This document shows, one piece after another, positions 46,420 to 56,046 of a stretch of DNA of 64,000 nt. Below the pieces are notes generated by a model. That model had not been told where the DNA came from. It saw only the letters and a program-made list of their open reading frames with translations, and did no database searches. The position numbers were made by a program, and so were the translations under genes. Each line of letters opens with the position of its first letter. Within the stretch, counting starts at the first letter, position 1. Source of the DNA: Flavobacterium sp. AED (GTDB lineage: Bacteria; Bacteroidota; Bacteroidia; Flavobacteriales; Flavobacteriaceae); the NCBI RefSeq assembly GCF_000812945.1, contig NZ_JSYM01000001.1:558001-622000 (forward strand). The letters run 5' to 3'.

Positions 46420-48630
46420 TTATGTTAATCTTCTTTGCAATGCACCAGTAGAACTATTTATATATCCAAACCCAACAGCAACTCCACCAGAAGCTGCTGC
46501 TGCATCATTTGCGTAAGCACTTAACAATGACAAATCCATAGAAGAAACTTTTAATTTCCCTCCTATAACATCCCCGCCCTGCGTATTTAAAGCCGTTGCA
46601 TAAATATAAGCTCCGTAAAGTGTCCCCGTAATTGCGCAACTTGGTAGATTTAATATATTACCATCACTCCACATCGGCGCGGGTCTTTCCACTTCCCAAG
46701 TATCAGTGCCTAATTTTAAGAGCTTTAAAGGGTAATAAGTATTAAAATAAATATTAGTTTCTGAAGGTCTTGCCCCTTTAATGGTCACACCAGGACCTAC
46801 TAATTTATTATAATAACCTAATACTTGGTTTTGGTCTAAAGTTATTTTTGTTCCAATAGGGAAAGGAACGCTTGAATTTAATGGAATTGTAATTGTGGTG
46901 GTAATAGACGAAGACAATGGCGCAACAATTACTCTATATCCTGAATCTGATAATTGCAAAGTGTAATCTGGCGTGGTTATATATTTTATATTTTCTAAAG
47001 CATCTCCTCCACTTCCTAAATTTGCCAATACAAAAGCAGTTGATGCAGCTTGACCAGTATTAGTACCAACCGCTGCAGTTGGAACAATTGGAGTTCCCGT
47101 GAATGTTGGAGAGTCTTTTTTAGCAAATAATCCAGTCACATAATTTACCATTTTTAGAATAGTAGGGAATTTTGTATCACTCGTGATATCAGCATCTGCA
47201 CTGGCTGCTTTATTACTTGAATTTTCTTTTCCAGCAACAACCGTTGTCAAAGCAACAATCAAATCATTCAAGAATTTCAACTGTCGTGCATCGGCTACTT
47301 TTCCGGCAACTATACAATCAAGCGCATTATAAACATCGGTCGTGTTGACTTTTCCTGATAATAACGTAACCAAATCTACTCCTTCAGGGAATGTTGCAAA
47401 AACAGCTAATAATTCGGCAACAGTATTAACTATAGCATCGCCATCAGCAGTTGTGCCGCCAATGATTGCCTGAACTGCAAGGATCTTGTCGTTTAGTTCT
47501 TTTAAGGTGTTTCCATCCGTAGGCGCACCATTGATTAATTGCGTAATTAATCCATCAGAATAGGTTTTCGCTTCAGATAATTTTGCAGCGTCTGCAGCTG
47601 CCTGTAAGGTTGATACTGGTTTATTTGCATCAGAAGTGTTATCTACGCTTCCTAAACCTACTTGTGATTTAGTAACGGAATGAGGGTTAGAAGTGTTAGC
47701 TTCATGAGTATCAATATCAGCTTGAACAGTTGCTATTGCAGTAGCTTGCGCAGTACTTATAGGTTTGTTGGCATCACTTGTATTGTCTACGTTTGACAGT
47801 CCTATTCTTGTTTTATCATAAATGGTACCAACATAATCTAAAAAGCCACTATTGCCAGTTGCTATTTTGATTTTGAAATGAACTATTTCATTATTTTGAA
47901 TAACCAAATCAATTTCATTTGGGAAGAAGTATTTAAAATTCCCAGTGCCAGAATTGTGTTTTATTATTAAAGTAGTTCCTGTCTCATTTTTGATATAATG
48001 ATCCTTACCCGCATAGATGTATTTTTTATTGGAATTAGATACTGAAATTGAAGCGATGGAAGTTGCTTCCATGATTCGGAAAGAGGCGGTTTCATCTGTA
48101 ATTGAGAATGCTGCTTTGTTTCCAGTACCGTACAATTTCTTGAAGCTTAGTTCTGATTTTTCAATGTAAGCCGAACCATTAATTGCAGGAGCCGGCTGTG
48201 ATACAACAGTACCCCTAACATCAAATGAACTAATTTCAATCGTATTTGGGTAAGGCTTTGGCTTTTCTGCAATATCAACACCCTCATCACCTTGAATAAT
48301 CTGATAGGTGTTAAACATGTTTCCAACAACAATATCCGTTCTAATATACCCCTCTGTAGACGAGATTATTGGTGCCGAATAAGCAACCGGATTACTATAA
48401 TCGACTTGGTTTAATTTCCAAGCAAATTCTAGTGCGGCAATATGCACAACACCATCAATTACCGGAGCTTCGCCATATTTGGTGACTTCATCAGGAGAAA
48501 CAATAGTTTTCACATGGTCCACTACGGCATTAAACTCATCAGCCATCAGGAAGTATTTCGGGTCCTTTCCGGCAATTGTAGTTAATTTTTCTGGGCTATC
48601 TTCTTTTTTGCCTATTTCTAAAATATCCAT
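46420..48630 (-). CDS. phage tail fibre protein
   Basis: A 736-residue fibre. The middle contains two copies of the fibre repeat, VDNTSDANKPISTAQ and VDNTSDANKPVSTLQ, joined by DTHEANTSNPHSVTKSQVGL, a motif found in many tail fibres. An alanine/threonine-rich helical shaft follows, then TGTPIVPTAAVGTNTGQAAS and a beta-rich C-terminal tip (about 560-736) that would bind the host. The stop and start codons of adjacent genes touch at 48630. No tail-fibre assembly (tfa) gene is recognised downstream. Confidence 0.85.
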   Translation of the reverse strand: MDILEIGKKEDSPEKLTTIAGKDPKYFLMADEFNAVVDHVKTIVSPDEVTKYGEAPVIDGVVHIAALEFAWKLNQVDYSNPVAYSAPIISSTEGYIRTDIVVGNMFNTYQIIQGDEGVDIAEKPKPYPNTIEISSFDVRGTVVSQPAPAINGSAYIEKSELSFKKLYGTGNKAAFSITDETASFRIMEATSIASISVSNSNKKYIYAGKDHYIKNETGTTLIIKHNSGTGNFKYFFPNEIDLVIQNNEIVHFKIKIATGNSGFLDYVGTIYDKTRIGLSNVDNTSDANKPISTAQATAIATVQADIDTHEANTSNPHSVTKSQVGLGSVDNTSDANKPVSTLQAAADAAKLSEAKTYSDGLITQLINGAPTDGNTLKELNDKILAVQAIIGGTTADGDAIVNTVAELLAVFATFPEGVDLVTLLSGKVNTTDVYNALDCIVAGKVADARQLKFLNDLIVALTTVVAGKENSSNKAASADADITSDTKFPTILKMVNYVTGLFAKKDSPTFTGTPIVPTAAVGTNTGQAASTAFVLANLGSGGDALENIKYITTPDYTLQLSDSGYRVIVAPLSSSITTTITIPLNSSVPFPIGTKITLDQNQVLGYYNKLVGPGVTIKGARPSETNIYFNTYYPLKLLKLGTDTWEVERPAPMWSDGNILNLPSCAITGTLYGAYIYATALNTQGGDVIGGKLKVSSMDLSLLSAYANDAAAASGGVAVGFGYINSSTGALQRRLT

Positions 48631-49493
48631 TATCCTACGTATTCAATAAAAATTACTACTCTATATGGGTTCATGTGGTCAACTGAGCCAGTCGTTGGAG
48701 CAGTGGCTACTTTCGCAACTGATTCAAAGCTCTCACCATTCTCAGCCACTCCAGTCGAAACAATTAATCTTCCCCCTTCTCCGGCAGATGTATTTAATCC
48801 CGGCACATAGCCCTCTACTGGAATAGTCAAAGAAGCACTTTTAGCACCACCCGTTTCTCCCATAGTATCAAAAATTTCGTCGTCAGGATCCCAACCAATA
48901 GGCATACGTCCACGCCAATCTTCAACCTCTGCCCAGCCTACAGGAATTAAAGAAGCTATTTTATTCCAAAAAACCATAGCACCACCATCTTGGAAAACAC
49001 TGTTTTTCTTTTCCAATTCTACAATCCTAGCAATTAAAGAAGGGTTTTCCGTTCCTACATTTGGATCAATAATTAATCCATCAGGAATACCTCCTATATT
49101 ACCCCAAATCATTTCCTTAACGCTTGGTATTCTCACAAAAGCGGATAAAGCAACTCCTGTCGCATCTACAATCGCCTGTGTGGCTCTAAATACTGGCGGG
49201 TTTGTCCCATTCTTAAAAGCCAAATTTTCAAAGCTTACTTCTTTTTTAATCGTAGTGGCTAATGTTCCGGGGCTTCCTGCAAATGAGCAAAGCTCACCAT
49301 CAATAAAAAGCATTCCTGCAGTAATATCACCGCCTACAATTGTACAGCCGCTAATAATGAAATTACCCACATCAGGCATCCCAAAATAGCGCACAAAAGC
49401 TTTAAGAATTTCAAAGTAAGCCGCCTGCATTTTTCCTAATGTAGCCTGCTTGAATCGAAAACCGCCCGGTTGTAAAAAGTCTATTAAATTCAT
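48630..49493 (-). CDS. phage tail collar-domain protein
   Basis: A 287-residue protein with the collar segment GAMVFWNKIASLIPVGWAEV...WRGRMPIGWDPDDEIFDTMG at about 170-230 and an end HMNPYRVVIFIEYVG, both typical for tail collar or short-fibre proteins. The first half includes IISGCTIVGGDITAGMLFID. It lies between the baseplate and long fibre genes and overlaps the gene before it by 4 bases. Confidence 0.82.
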   Translation of the reverse strand: MNLIDFLQPGGFRFKQATLGKMQAAYFEILKAFVRYFGMPDVGNFIISGCTIVGGDITAGMLFIDGELCSFAGSPGTLATTIKKEVSFENLAFKNGTNPPVFRATQAIVDATGVALSAFVRIPSVKEMIWGNIGGIPDGLIIDPNVGTENPSLIARIVELEKKNSVFQDGGAMVFWNKIASLIPVGWAEVEDWRGRMPIGWDPDDEIFDTMGETGGAKSASLTIPVEGYVPGLNTSAGEGGRLIVSTGVAENGESFESVAKVATAPTTGSVDHMNPYRVVIFIEYVG

Positions 49494-49981
49494 AATATGT
49501 AAGTTTCTATTTTATATTTTTTTCCAAAGTATCTGTACGTGTCAACCAATGCTCTAATGCGATCCTCTTGAAAAATGTAAGTGTCCGGAATGAAAATAAT
49601 CCACGAATAACTAACAACATTCTCGCTCTCATTATCAAGAAATATATCTAAATCACTATCATCATCTTCCAAGAAACTAACACCTTCCTCTTCATCTTGC
49701 CAGATATAAAGTTTTTCCGGTTCTGGCAGGTCATCGATGTAAATCTTTTTTGTCGTTTCGTGATTTTGATGATCGTAACCTACAACCTCAAAATATTCAT
49801 TCAACATCTTTTCGAGGTAAATTGTTCTACCGTCATGTTGCATTTTATACAAGGTTTCCTCATATATTTTCACAAGAGGACTTGCGATGCTGTTTAAAAA
49901 CAAAATCATTCTATTCTTTCTCAAGAACGTTGGCAAAAGTTGCTCTATAAGCGTAAAAAAGTTAACTGTGTGCCAAAACAT
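49490..49981 (-). CDS. putative baseplate/tail protein
   Basis: A 163-residue protein placed between the gpJ-like protein and the collar protein, the site of gpI in P2- and Mu-like phages. The sequence is acidic (EEEGVSFLEDDDSDLDIFLD) and does not itself match a family I know. It overlaps both neighbours (4 bases with the collar gene, 20 with the gpJ-like gene). The gpI role is from position only. Confidence 0.65.
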   Translation of the reverse strand: MFWHTVNFFTLIEQLLPTFLRKNRMILFLNSIASPLVKIYEETLYKMQHDGRTIYLEKMLNEYFEVVGYDHQNHETTKKIYIDDLPEPEKLYIWQDEEEGVSFLEDDDSDLDIFLDNESENVVSYSWIIFIPDTYIFQEDRIRALVDTYRYFGKKYKIETYIL

Positions 49982-50819
49982 AAGGAAGATAGTTAATGGT
50001 TAAATCCGCATCATTTATTTTAAAATAGCCCGCCTCCGGTATTTTCCATTCACCCATATCGATAAAAGGAAAGGCGGCAAACTTGCTTTTCATTTGGTCA
50101 ATTACAACCAGTTCTATTCCTTCAGCATCTTTCAGCGTAGTTCTAAAAAAATCCTTTACAAATGCCCCGTCAAATTCAAGATTTGCGAGATATAATTTAA
50201 TAGCGTCCTTAATTGGGTACACTTCGGTAGTACTGGATAATAACCTCCCGGTAACAACATCAATAGTCAAAGGATTAACATAAACCGTCAAAACCGCCTT
50301 TAGCAAATCTGCATTTTGATTAATCAGTCGCACTCGTATTCCTGGTACTTTCTTTTTTTTGATATAAGCCTCAACTCTTATTTTTTGTTCAGCGGTCAAA
50401 GGCTCAAGAACCCCGTTATTATCCGTGGCAATCTTTACTACTAATTCACCATCGTCACTCTCAAGAACCGCACAACGGTCAATAATCTTTCGAGCTTCAG
50501 CATCACTAATATTTGTCAAATCATACTGAAAACTTCCATCTTTCCAAACCAAGTCTAATCCATCATGATAATCCAAAATAGCTTGCCTAAAATTAGGTTG
50601 GTTTTGAGGTCGTGAGTTATTGGCATTCGTTTCAACTATCTTTTCGTGAAAGGAAATCACAAAAGCAAGAATGGAGAAAATATTATTTTCTAAACTCACT
50701 TTTGAAAATTGTTGCTCAAATGTTTGTCCAGGCACTAATGAATAAAGTGCAATTACATACGCATTATTGATAAATGCCGTAGTGATATATGTTTTTATTT
50801 CTGCTGTACTTCTTGCCAT
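49962..50819 (-). CDS. baseplate J-like protein
   Basis: A 285-residue protein of the gpJ/gp47 type in baseplate assembly. It starts MARSTAEIKTYITTAFI and contains a LVRL-like middle domain and a tail with YLANLEFDGAFVKDFFRTTL and DAEGIELVVIDQM, a pattern seen in Bacteroidota phage baseplate proteins. Shorter than P2 gpJ. Neighbours (gp25-like, LysM-like, fibre) support the role. Confidence 0.7.
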   Translation of the reverse strand: MARSTAEIKTYITTAFINNAYVIALYSLVPGQTFEQQFSKVSLENNIFSILAFVISFHEKIVETNANNSRPQNQPNFRQAILDYHDGLDLVWKDGSFQYDLTNISDAEARKIIDRCAVLESDDGELVVKIATDNNGVLEPLTAEQKIRVEAYIKKKKVPGIRVRLINQNADLLKAVLTVYVNPLTIDVVTGRLLSSTTEVYPIKDAIKLYLANLEFDGAFVKDFFRTTLKDAEGIELVVIDQMKSKFAAFPFIDMGEWKIPEAGYFKINDADLTINYLPYVLAHS

Positions 50820-50821
50820 AA

Positions 50822-51106
50822 TTAAAAACTAAAAGGGAACTCGCCCGGAAATGAATAATCAACTAAATTGTTGGTTGTAACTATCTTTTTTGTTGCTGGT
50901 CTATTGATTTCTGTAAAACACGCAACTATTTCATAATCTGTAATTTTGCTTTTTTTTAAAACACGGCCTAAATGCAACTCTTCCGTTATTGAAATACTAT
51001 TCAAAAGCATCATTTCAAAGGCATTGTCAATGTCACCTGTACATTCCACAATCTTATCGAGAAAGCTTTGTCCTTGGTAAACTATTGCCTTACTCATAGT
51101 TTGCAA
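50822..51106 (-). CDS. tail protein X-like, LysM-type
   Basis: A 94-residue protein with YQGQSFLDKIVECTGDIDNAF and LNSISITEELHLGRVL, the spacing of a LysM-like tail protein (gpX), which binds the tail tube tip. It overlaps the gp25-like gene by 17 bases. The start at 51106 or at the internal Met 51094 are both possible. Confidence 0.7.
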   Translation of the reverse strand: MQTMSKAIVYQGQSFLDKIVECTGDIDNAFEMMLLNSISITEELHLGRVLKKSKITDYEIVACFTEINRPATKKIVTTNNLVDYSFPGEFPFSF

Positions 51107-51428
51107 TGATTTTTATAGGCGTGTTTTCTGAAAAATCTAATGCCGATATAATTAATCCATCTTTTAAAAAATGCTCCCGAATACGATGTCTGAAAACCAA
51201 ATAATCGGAACTCAACACAACGTCACCCAAGCCAACACCTAAATCAGGATTAAACTTAAATTCGCCTTGATGGGCTATCAAAATCATAGCTTTGTTTTGT
51301 TCCAAAGTATCGCCAACTACAAACCCGGAAACAATCTTCCCGGCACTGTCACGAATCACATTAATTTTTAAGTCAAGAACATCGCCCGAGTCATTATTGT
51401 CGTTAAGTTGGATTCCTATTGATTTCAT
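51090..51428 (-). CDS. gp25/GPW-like baseplate wedge protein
   Basis: A 112-residue protein with QNKAMILIAHQGEFKFNPDLGVGL and RIREHFLKDG, the gp25-like fold used in contractile baseplates and type VI secretion. Genes for gpV-, gpX- and gpJ-like proteins around it confirm a baseplate cluster. Confidence 0.75.
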   Translation of the reverse strand: MKSIGIQLNDNNDSGDVLDLKINVIRDSAGKIVSGFVVGDTLEQNKAMILIAHQGEFKFNPDLGVGLGDVVLSSDYLVFRHRIREHFLKDGLIISALDFSENTPIKIIANYE

Positions 51429-51443
51429 AAATACTATTTAAAC

Positions 51444-51953
51444 CTATTTTAAAAGGGTATTAATCTTTGTTGAAAAACTTGTAACTAATGCCACTACATC
51501 CGGCGTAATAGTTCCACTTGGAGCACCTACAGCAACAACACCAACTTTCAAACTATTTAATATGGTAGCCAAATCAGTAAATAAATCTTTCAGGTTTACC
51601 GTACCGTTTTCAATCTTTATTTTTTTATCAACACTATCAAACTCGATTTTCATTCCTGATTGCGAAAACTTAAACTTTCCTATCTGATCTACTTTTATCA
51701 AGTAAAGATTCGAAAGAGTTCCGTCACCACTCAGCATCAGAACATCAGAACCAACAACCGGCTCAAGCAATAAATAATCTTCGCTTTCCGTAACACTGGC
51801 ACTTATCTTTACACCAGAGAGAACCAAACCGCTAACCAACTTCACCGAGCACGTTTCGCCATCCAAAGCCTCGACCGTTCCCACAATTGGAAAGTTTGGA
51901 TTTGCTCCAACAACCTCCTGCAGTTTCTTTTTGATCTCGGCAATTTTATCCAT
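51444..51953 (-). CDS. baseplate spike-like protein (gpV/gp45 type)
   Basis: A 169-residue protein. Residues about 20-90 form an OB-like beta domain (PIVGTVEALDGETCSVKLVSG), then a beta region KMEIEFDSVDKKIKIENG typical of spike proteins, then a C-terminal helix. No terminal HxH iron motif is found, unlike P2 gpV. It lies between gpD-like and gp25-like genes. Confidence 0.7.
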   Translation of the reverse strand: MDKIAEIKKKLQEVVGANPNFPIVGTVEALDGETCSVKLVSGLVLSGVKISASVTESEDYLLLEPVVGSDVLMLSGDGTLSNLYLIKVDQIGKFKFSQSGMKIEFDSVDKKIKIENGTVNLKDLFTDLATILNSLKVGVVAVGAPSGTITPDVVALVTSFSTKINTLLK

Positions 51954-51954
51954 G

Positions 51955-52920
51955 TTATAATTTTATTCCTGGTGTAATCGTTCGTTTGCCTCCGCTTTCG
52001 CTAAAGCTAGTTTTCACGCCTATCACATAATACCTTCCGGTTTTATATGGGTAATCCGTATCTTCAATAATAGCAGAGTAAGTTGGCTGTACAAATGGAA
52101 TTAACCACCCGTCAAATGAACCGCTATATCCGTCAAAACTATTTTTTTTCAAAGCGGCTGCAGCTACTTTTTGCATATCGCTTTCACTCATGGGACCAAC
52201 CTTTAATGTGATTTTATCACCTCCGGTTGTTCCTGCAGTAATGCTTTTTACTTTTCCTTTACTATCGGTACTTTCTATAGTAACCTCCACTTTCTTGTCA
52301 ATCGCTCTTAAATATTCTAAAGAGGATTTTTCAATATTCCTTTGCATCGAATATTTTACAATGCCGCCAATTTCAACATAAGGAGCGTGAACGTGCAATA
52401 CCTTATTAATGGTGTCAAAATAAATATTGGCTTTCGTTTCCTCTTGTAGCTTTTTCAATACATCGTAGCCAGTGGCTTGGTGTATGACAAACTTTTCGTA
52501 ACTGATATCATAGTCACAGGAAAGCGTAAACGAAGGATCTATTTTGTCAATTAGATATTGTGCTATATTCTTTAAAGAGCTTGGCTTTAACTCCACATCC
52601 GGCACACTTTTACGGAACAAAAACAAAGCATCTTCACAAATAATCTTTAAAGGACCATCGTTTGTTATAATGTTCTGAATAAAGCCTTCAAATTCAGTTT
52701 GCAACCTTCCGTCATATCCCAGTTGTATTAATACTGATGTTCCTCTATTAATCTCCGATTCAATATTTAGTACCTGATTCATAACCGCCTCCGGCAATAC
52801 TATAGTTGCAACATCGGCGAGGTTATCAACCGAACACTCAATTTCACATTCTGCTAAAATGCCTAACTTGAATTTCTTCCCGGCATTATTAAATTCAATA
52901 TTCCAGTCCATTGTATACAT
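51955..52920 (-). CDS. gpD-like tail hub protein (late control family)
   Basis: A 321-residue protein of the P2 gpD / Mu gp44 hub type: AECEIECSVDNLADVATIVLPE at the start, a middle with LKIICEDALFLFRKS, and a C-terminal region TSFSESGGKRTITPGIKL. It joins the tail tube with the spike. One base separates it from the spike gene, and it shares one base with the DUF6046-like gene. Confidence 0.75.
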   Translation of the reverse strand: MYTMDWNIEFNNAGKKFKLGILAECEIECSVDNLADVATIVLPEAVMNQVLNIESEINRGTSVLIQLGYDGRLQTEFEGFIQNIITNDGPLKIICEDALFLFRKSVPDVELKPSSLKNIAQYLIDKIDPSFTLSCDYDISYEKFVIHQATGYDVLKKLQEETKANIYFDTINKVLHVHAPYVEIGGIVKYSMQRNIEKSSLEYLRAIDKKVEVTIESTDSKGKVKSITAGTTGGDKITLKVGPMSESDMQKVAAAALKKNSFDGYSGSFDGWLIPFVQPTYSAIIEDTDYPYKTGRYYVIGVKTSFSESGGKRTITPGIKL

Positions 52921-53582
52921 TAGATTTTAATTAAAAGATTATAACTAAAATCAGAACATGCTTTAATTTCGTAGGCTTGAACGTTTTCCCCTTTTGTAAA
53001 AGGAAAACTAAAATCATCAATCACTATTTTATTTATTCCTAACAGTTCCAATGGAGGACAGGCGACTTGTATTTCCTTAGCGTATGTCAGTACTTTTTTC
53101 AATTTTTCAAAGTCTGCTCTTGGGAAACAATCTTCATAATTACCTCTTAACAAGGAACCCATCAAAACACCGGTAATCGTAATTTCATAATCATCCTGTG
53201 ACCATCTTTCTTTGATAGTACCAGTCAGTTGTTTTGAGTTTTCAGAGTTCCATTTTGCAACTCTTCTCTTAGCAATTACATTTTTACCGCTAATGCTAAT
53301 CAAAGGTTCATAAGGCAAACGAAACCACGTTGTACCCTCGTCAATTGACAACGACAATGGGAAAAATTGTTGTTCATCACTTAACGGTTTATCAGCTTCC
53401 CAAAGGTTTAAATACTCCTCTGCCGAAACATCAATCACACCTTCATCATTGCGGAAAGGCAAAAAAGGAATTGGAGGCGATACGTGCTTCATCAGTTCAT
53501 TTTGAACCGCTTCGAGTCTCGGTAGCATCTTTACGACTTTACTCCCGACTAGTGACGCAAATAATAGATCTGTATTTTCCAT
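52920..53582 (-). CDS. DUF6046-like prophage tail protein
   Basis: A 220-residue protein between tape measure and hub, where P2-like phages carry gpU or LysM adaptor proteins. The sequence (FPLSLSIDEGTTWFRLPYEPLISISGKNVIAKR) resembles DUF6046 proteins of Bacteroidota phages. Function not known; an adaptor role is inferred from its place. Confidence 0.7.
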   Translation of the reverse strand: MENTDLLFASLVGSKVVKMLPRLEAVQNELMKHVSPPIPFLPFRNDEGVIDVSAEEYLNLWEADKPLSDEQQFFPLSLSIDEGTTWFRLPYEPLISISGKNVIAKRRVAKWNSENSKQLTGTIKERWSQDDYEITITGVLMGSLLRGNYEDCFPRADFEKLKKVLTYAKEIQVACPPLELLGINKIVIDDFSFPFTKGENVQAYEIKACSDFSYNLLIKI

Positions 53583-55553
53583 TTAGTTTCCTGCTGTTGT
53601 AGCCATCGCCAATAATCGCAATAAAGCGTCCTGACTTTGCTCGGCCATTTGTTGTGAGCTATCTTTAAAATCTTTTCCTTGAATATTCAAAACTCCTATC
53701 AAATCTTTCAAGGTGATATTGATAACTGTGTTCTTTGTTCCTCCCGTGGCAACTGCCTCGTTGCCTTTGGTCTTAGAACCACCGGCGGGAGTGCCTTTTC
53801 CAGTTCCTCCACTTGTTGCAGTTCCCGGAACAATTGGCGCAGCAATTCCATTCGCTTTTTTAAGTGCTTTGGTTTGGACCTCCCCTGGAGTAATTAAATC
53901 CATCTTAGCACGCATACTTTTTATTGAAGCAGCACCAGAACCGGCAATCCCTCCAAGTCCTGGTATTTTTGCGATAAGCTCTAATAATTGTTGTACGGGT
54001 TTCAATAAAACGTCAAGCATAACAACACCTATTCGCTTCAATCCTCCTATAATTCCACCACTATTAAAGGCATTTACAATAGAATCCCAATGGTCTTTAA
54101 AGGTCATTATTGCTGATATTACAAACCCGATAGGACCGAGTAATAAACTCATTGCCGCACCCCATTGATCCCAGTAACTAATTATTGTAGCTACAACTGC
54201 AATCAAGGCTATAACTCCCGCTATAATTAGCACAATCGGGTTAGCAGTCATTGCAGCGTTCCAAAGCCATTGTGCTCCGGTAACAACACTAGTCCAAGCG
54301 GCTTGCATTTTGGTAGCACTCGTTAAAAAACTAAGGACCTTGCCTGCCCCACTAATTAACGGAACCATATTACTGAAGTCTCGCGTTGTATCTCCAATTA
54401 TTGAAGCATAAGCCATCATTCCATTGGTACCATTGAATAATGATATTTTGAAATCATCAATCTGAGCCTGTAATCTTTTATTTTTTTCTGCAGGCGATTC
54501 CATAACAATAGCCGCTTGCTCATAAGCCGTATTCGTTCCTGTGATTGCTTTCGTCAATCGCTCTTGCTCATCAATTCCGCTAATCAAGGCAATGGCAGCG
54601 TTGCTGTTTTCTTTACCAAATAATTTGGTCACCAAAGCGCTGTCACCCATAATTTTTCGCAACGGCTTCATTCTGTCAGCAAGTGTTAGGTTTTTATTTC
54701 CTAGTGTATCAACACTAACACCCGCACTTGCCAACTCTGCTTTCACGTCCTTAGGTAAGAAGCGACCCTCTGATAATGTGGCCAACATATTACGAAGCGC
54801 CACACCACCTTCAGCTCCTTTTTTTCCTGCTTTATCCAACACCTGAATTGCCGCGTTTGTTTCGGCAAAATGAACATTGGCACCTTTAGCAGCCATACCG
54901 GATTGCTCCAATGCGGCTTTTACTTCTGGTAATTCAGCAGAGCCTTCTTTTGCTCCTGCAGCCATAGTGTTCATCATAACCGCCATTTCCTTGGAAGCTT
55001 TTAACGGGTCAGCCGTGGAAACTTGATATTGGTTCATTGCCGTAGTCAACAAATCAGTTGCGGCAACTGTGTCACCTCCCATAAGTTTAGAAGTAATTGC
55101 CACATTTTTACCCATATCCTGCAGCGCAGTAGGTACTTTGGCAATCTCTGGACTTAATTTAGAAAGGATCAGTTTATAAGATTCCACGCCATCGGCTGCA
55201 GAACCGCCAAAAGTTTTGGCACTTTGCCTGGCGTAACCTTCAATCTCTTTTAATTTGTCACCCGCAACTCCGGTTATGGCTTGCAAGTCGTACATATTTG
55301 TACTCAAATCCATGCCCGGCTTATTCAGCGTATTCAAACCATTGGCCACGCGGTCAACCTGGTCTAATATCGAAGAGAGTTTAATTGTGGCAATGTCACG
55401 TTGCATATTTCCAAAACTCTTTTTGAAAGTAGCATCCATATTCACTGTGCTACTCTGTATTTTATCAACAGAGGCATTCAGTTTATCCATCCCCGCAGTG
55501 ACCTTTTGGGCATCGGAGGTGATCTTGAATATGTAATTAAAAACGTTGTTCAT
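53583..55553 (-). CDS. phage tail tape measure protein
   Basis: Sets tail length and helps DNA entry. In this 656-residue protein the N-terminal half (about 1-350) has the TP901-type core domain (GMDLSTNMYDLQAITGVAG, GGDTVAATDLLTTAMNQY, LAERMKP-like segments). Hydrophobic stretches at about 430-490 (PIVLIIAGVIALIAVVATII) come next, then a Gly/Ser/Thr-rich linker. It is short for a contractile phage, so the tail should be short. Its ATG overlaps the stop of the frameshift ORF (ATGA). Confidence 0.92.
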   Translation of the reverse strand: MNNVFNYIFKITSDAQKVTAGMDKLNASVDKIQSSTVNMDATFKKSFGNMQRDIATIKLSSILDQVDRVANGLNTLNKPGMDLSTNMYDLQAITGVAGDKLKEIEGYARQSAKTFGGSAADGVESYKLILSKLSPEIAKVPTALQDMGKNVAITSKLMGGDTVAATDLLTTAMNQYQVSTADPLKASKEMAVMMNTMAAGAKEGSAELPEVKAALEQSGMAAKGANVHFAETNAAIQVLDKAGKKGAEGGVALRNMLATLSEGRFLPKDVKAELASAGVSVDTLGNKNLTLADRMKPLRKIMGDSALVTKLFGKENSNAAIALISGIDEQERLTKAITGTNTAYEQAAIVMESPAEKNKRLQAQIDDFKISLFNGTNGMMAYASIIGDTTRDFSNMVPLISGAGKVLSFLTSATKMQAAWTSVVTGAQWLWNAAMTANPIVLIIAGVIALIAVVATIISYWDQWGAAMSLLLGPIGFVISAIMTFKDHWDSIVNAFNSGGIIGGLKRIGVVMLDVLLKPVQQLLELIAKIPGLGGIAGSGAASIKSMRAKMDLITPGEVQTKALKKANGIAAPIVPGTATSGGTGKGTPAGGSKTKGNEAVATGGTKNTVINITLKDLIGVLNIQGKDFKDSSQQMAEQSQDALLRLLAMATTAGN

Positions 55554-55777
55554 TGCTTAGCGATTTTTCGTATGTGTTGTAACTCTTGAAATCTGGAAGC
55601 CCAAACTTCATCTGTGAGACTGTCGGGGTCTTGAATTTGAAAATAGTAGCGCAATTGCGCGTTGGTTATTCTAATCCAATCATCGGCTTCCACCGCCGCA
55701 GTCTCTACAACTTTACGAGCTCCGCCTCTTTTACGACAATAAGTTGCGAAAGGGTTCCGCTTACTGCCAAGAAATAA
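55550..55777 (-). CDS. tail assembly chaperone T-domain, -1 frame extension
   Basis: In the -1 frame relative to the 105-residue chaperone gene an open stretch of 75 codons runs from 55777 to the stop at 55550-55552. It has no ATG or TTG; the first GTG is far inside. The peptide includes VETAAVEADDWIRITNAQ and EVWASRFQELQHIRKIAKQ. The stop overlaps the tape measure ATG (ATGA). Tail assembly chaperones before tape measure genes are normally made as G and G-T forms by frameshift, so this is the probable T part of a 157-residue product. Slip candidates are A-AAA at 55732-55729 and A-AAG at 55714-55711. Confidence 0.7.
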   Translation of the reverse strand, partial: LFLGSKRNPFATYCRKRGGARKVVETAAVEADDWIRITNAQLRYYFQIQDPDSLTDEVWASRFQELQHIRKIAKQ

Positions 55778-56022
55778 TCATCATTGGTTTTCAATTCATC
55801 GTCTCCGCCCAACCAACAGTTAGTCAAAATGATTTCATTGAATTTCATTGGGTCCTTAGTCCCAATGGAAGAAGCAAAACTTAAAGTCTTACGGTCTACT
55901 TTTTTCAAGTAGCCTATTTTGTCCTCAACAGTAATAGCGAATATTTCGCCGTGTAGTACTTTCCAAGCTTCTATTTGTTCCGGTGTAGCCTGACCGCTTA
56001 ATGGTGTATTTTCGTTGTTCAT
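55705..56022 (-). CDS. tail assembly chaperone, short form (gpG-like)
   Basis: A 105-residue protein directly before the tape measure gene, position and size of the gpG chaperone that coats tape measure during tail assembly. It is helical and acidic, beginning MNNENTPLSGQATPEQIEAW. It overlaps the -1 frame extension described at 55550-55777. Sequence match alone is weak; the architecture carries the call. Confidence 0.8.
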   Translation of the reverse strand: MNNENTPLSGQATPEQIEAWKVLHGEIFAITVEDKIGYLKKVDRKTLSFASSIGTKDPMKFNEIILTNCWLGGDDELKTNDDYFLAVSGTLSQLIVVKEAELVKL

Positions 56023-56046
56023 TTTGTTTTGTTTTTTGGTGTTTGT

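Noticed and set aside
53713..54168. 151-codon open frame opposite the tape measure gene
   Set aside because: Antisense shadow of a real gene, proline-rich composition as expected for a complement, no recognisable domain.
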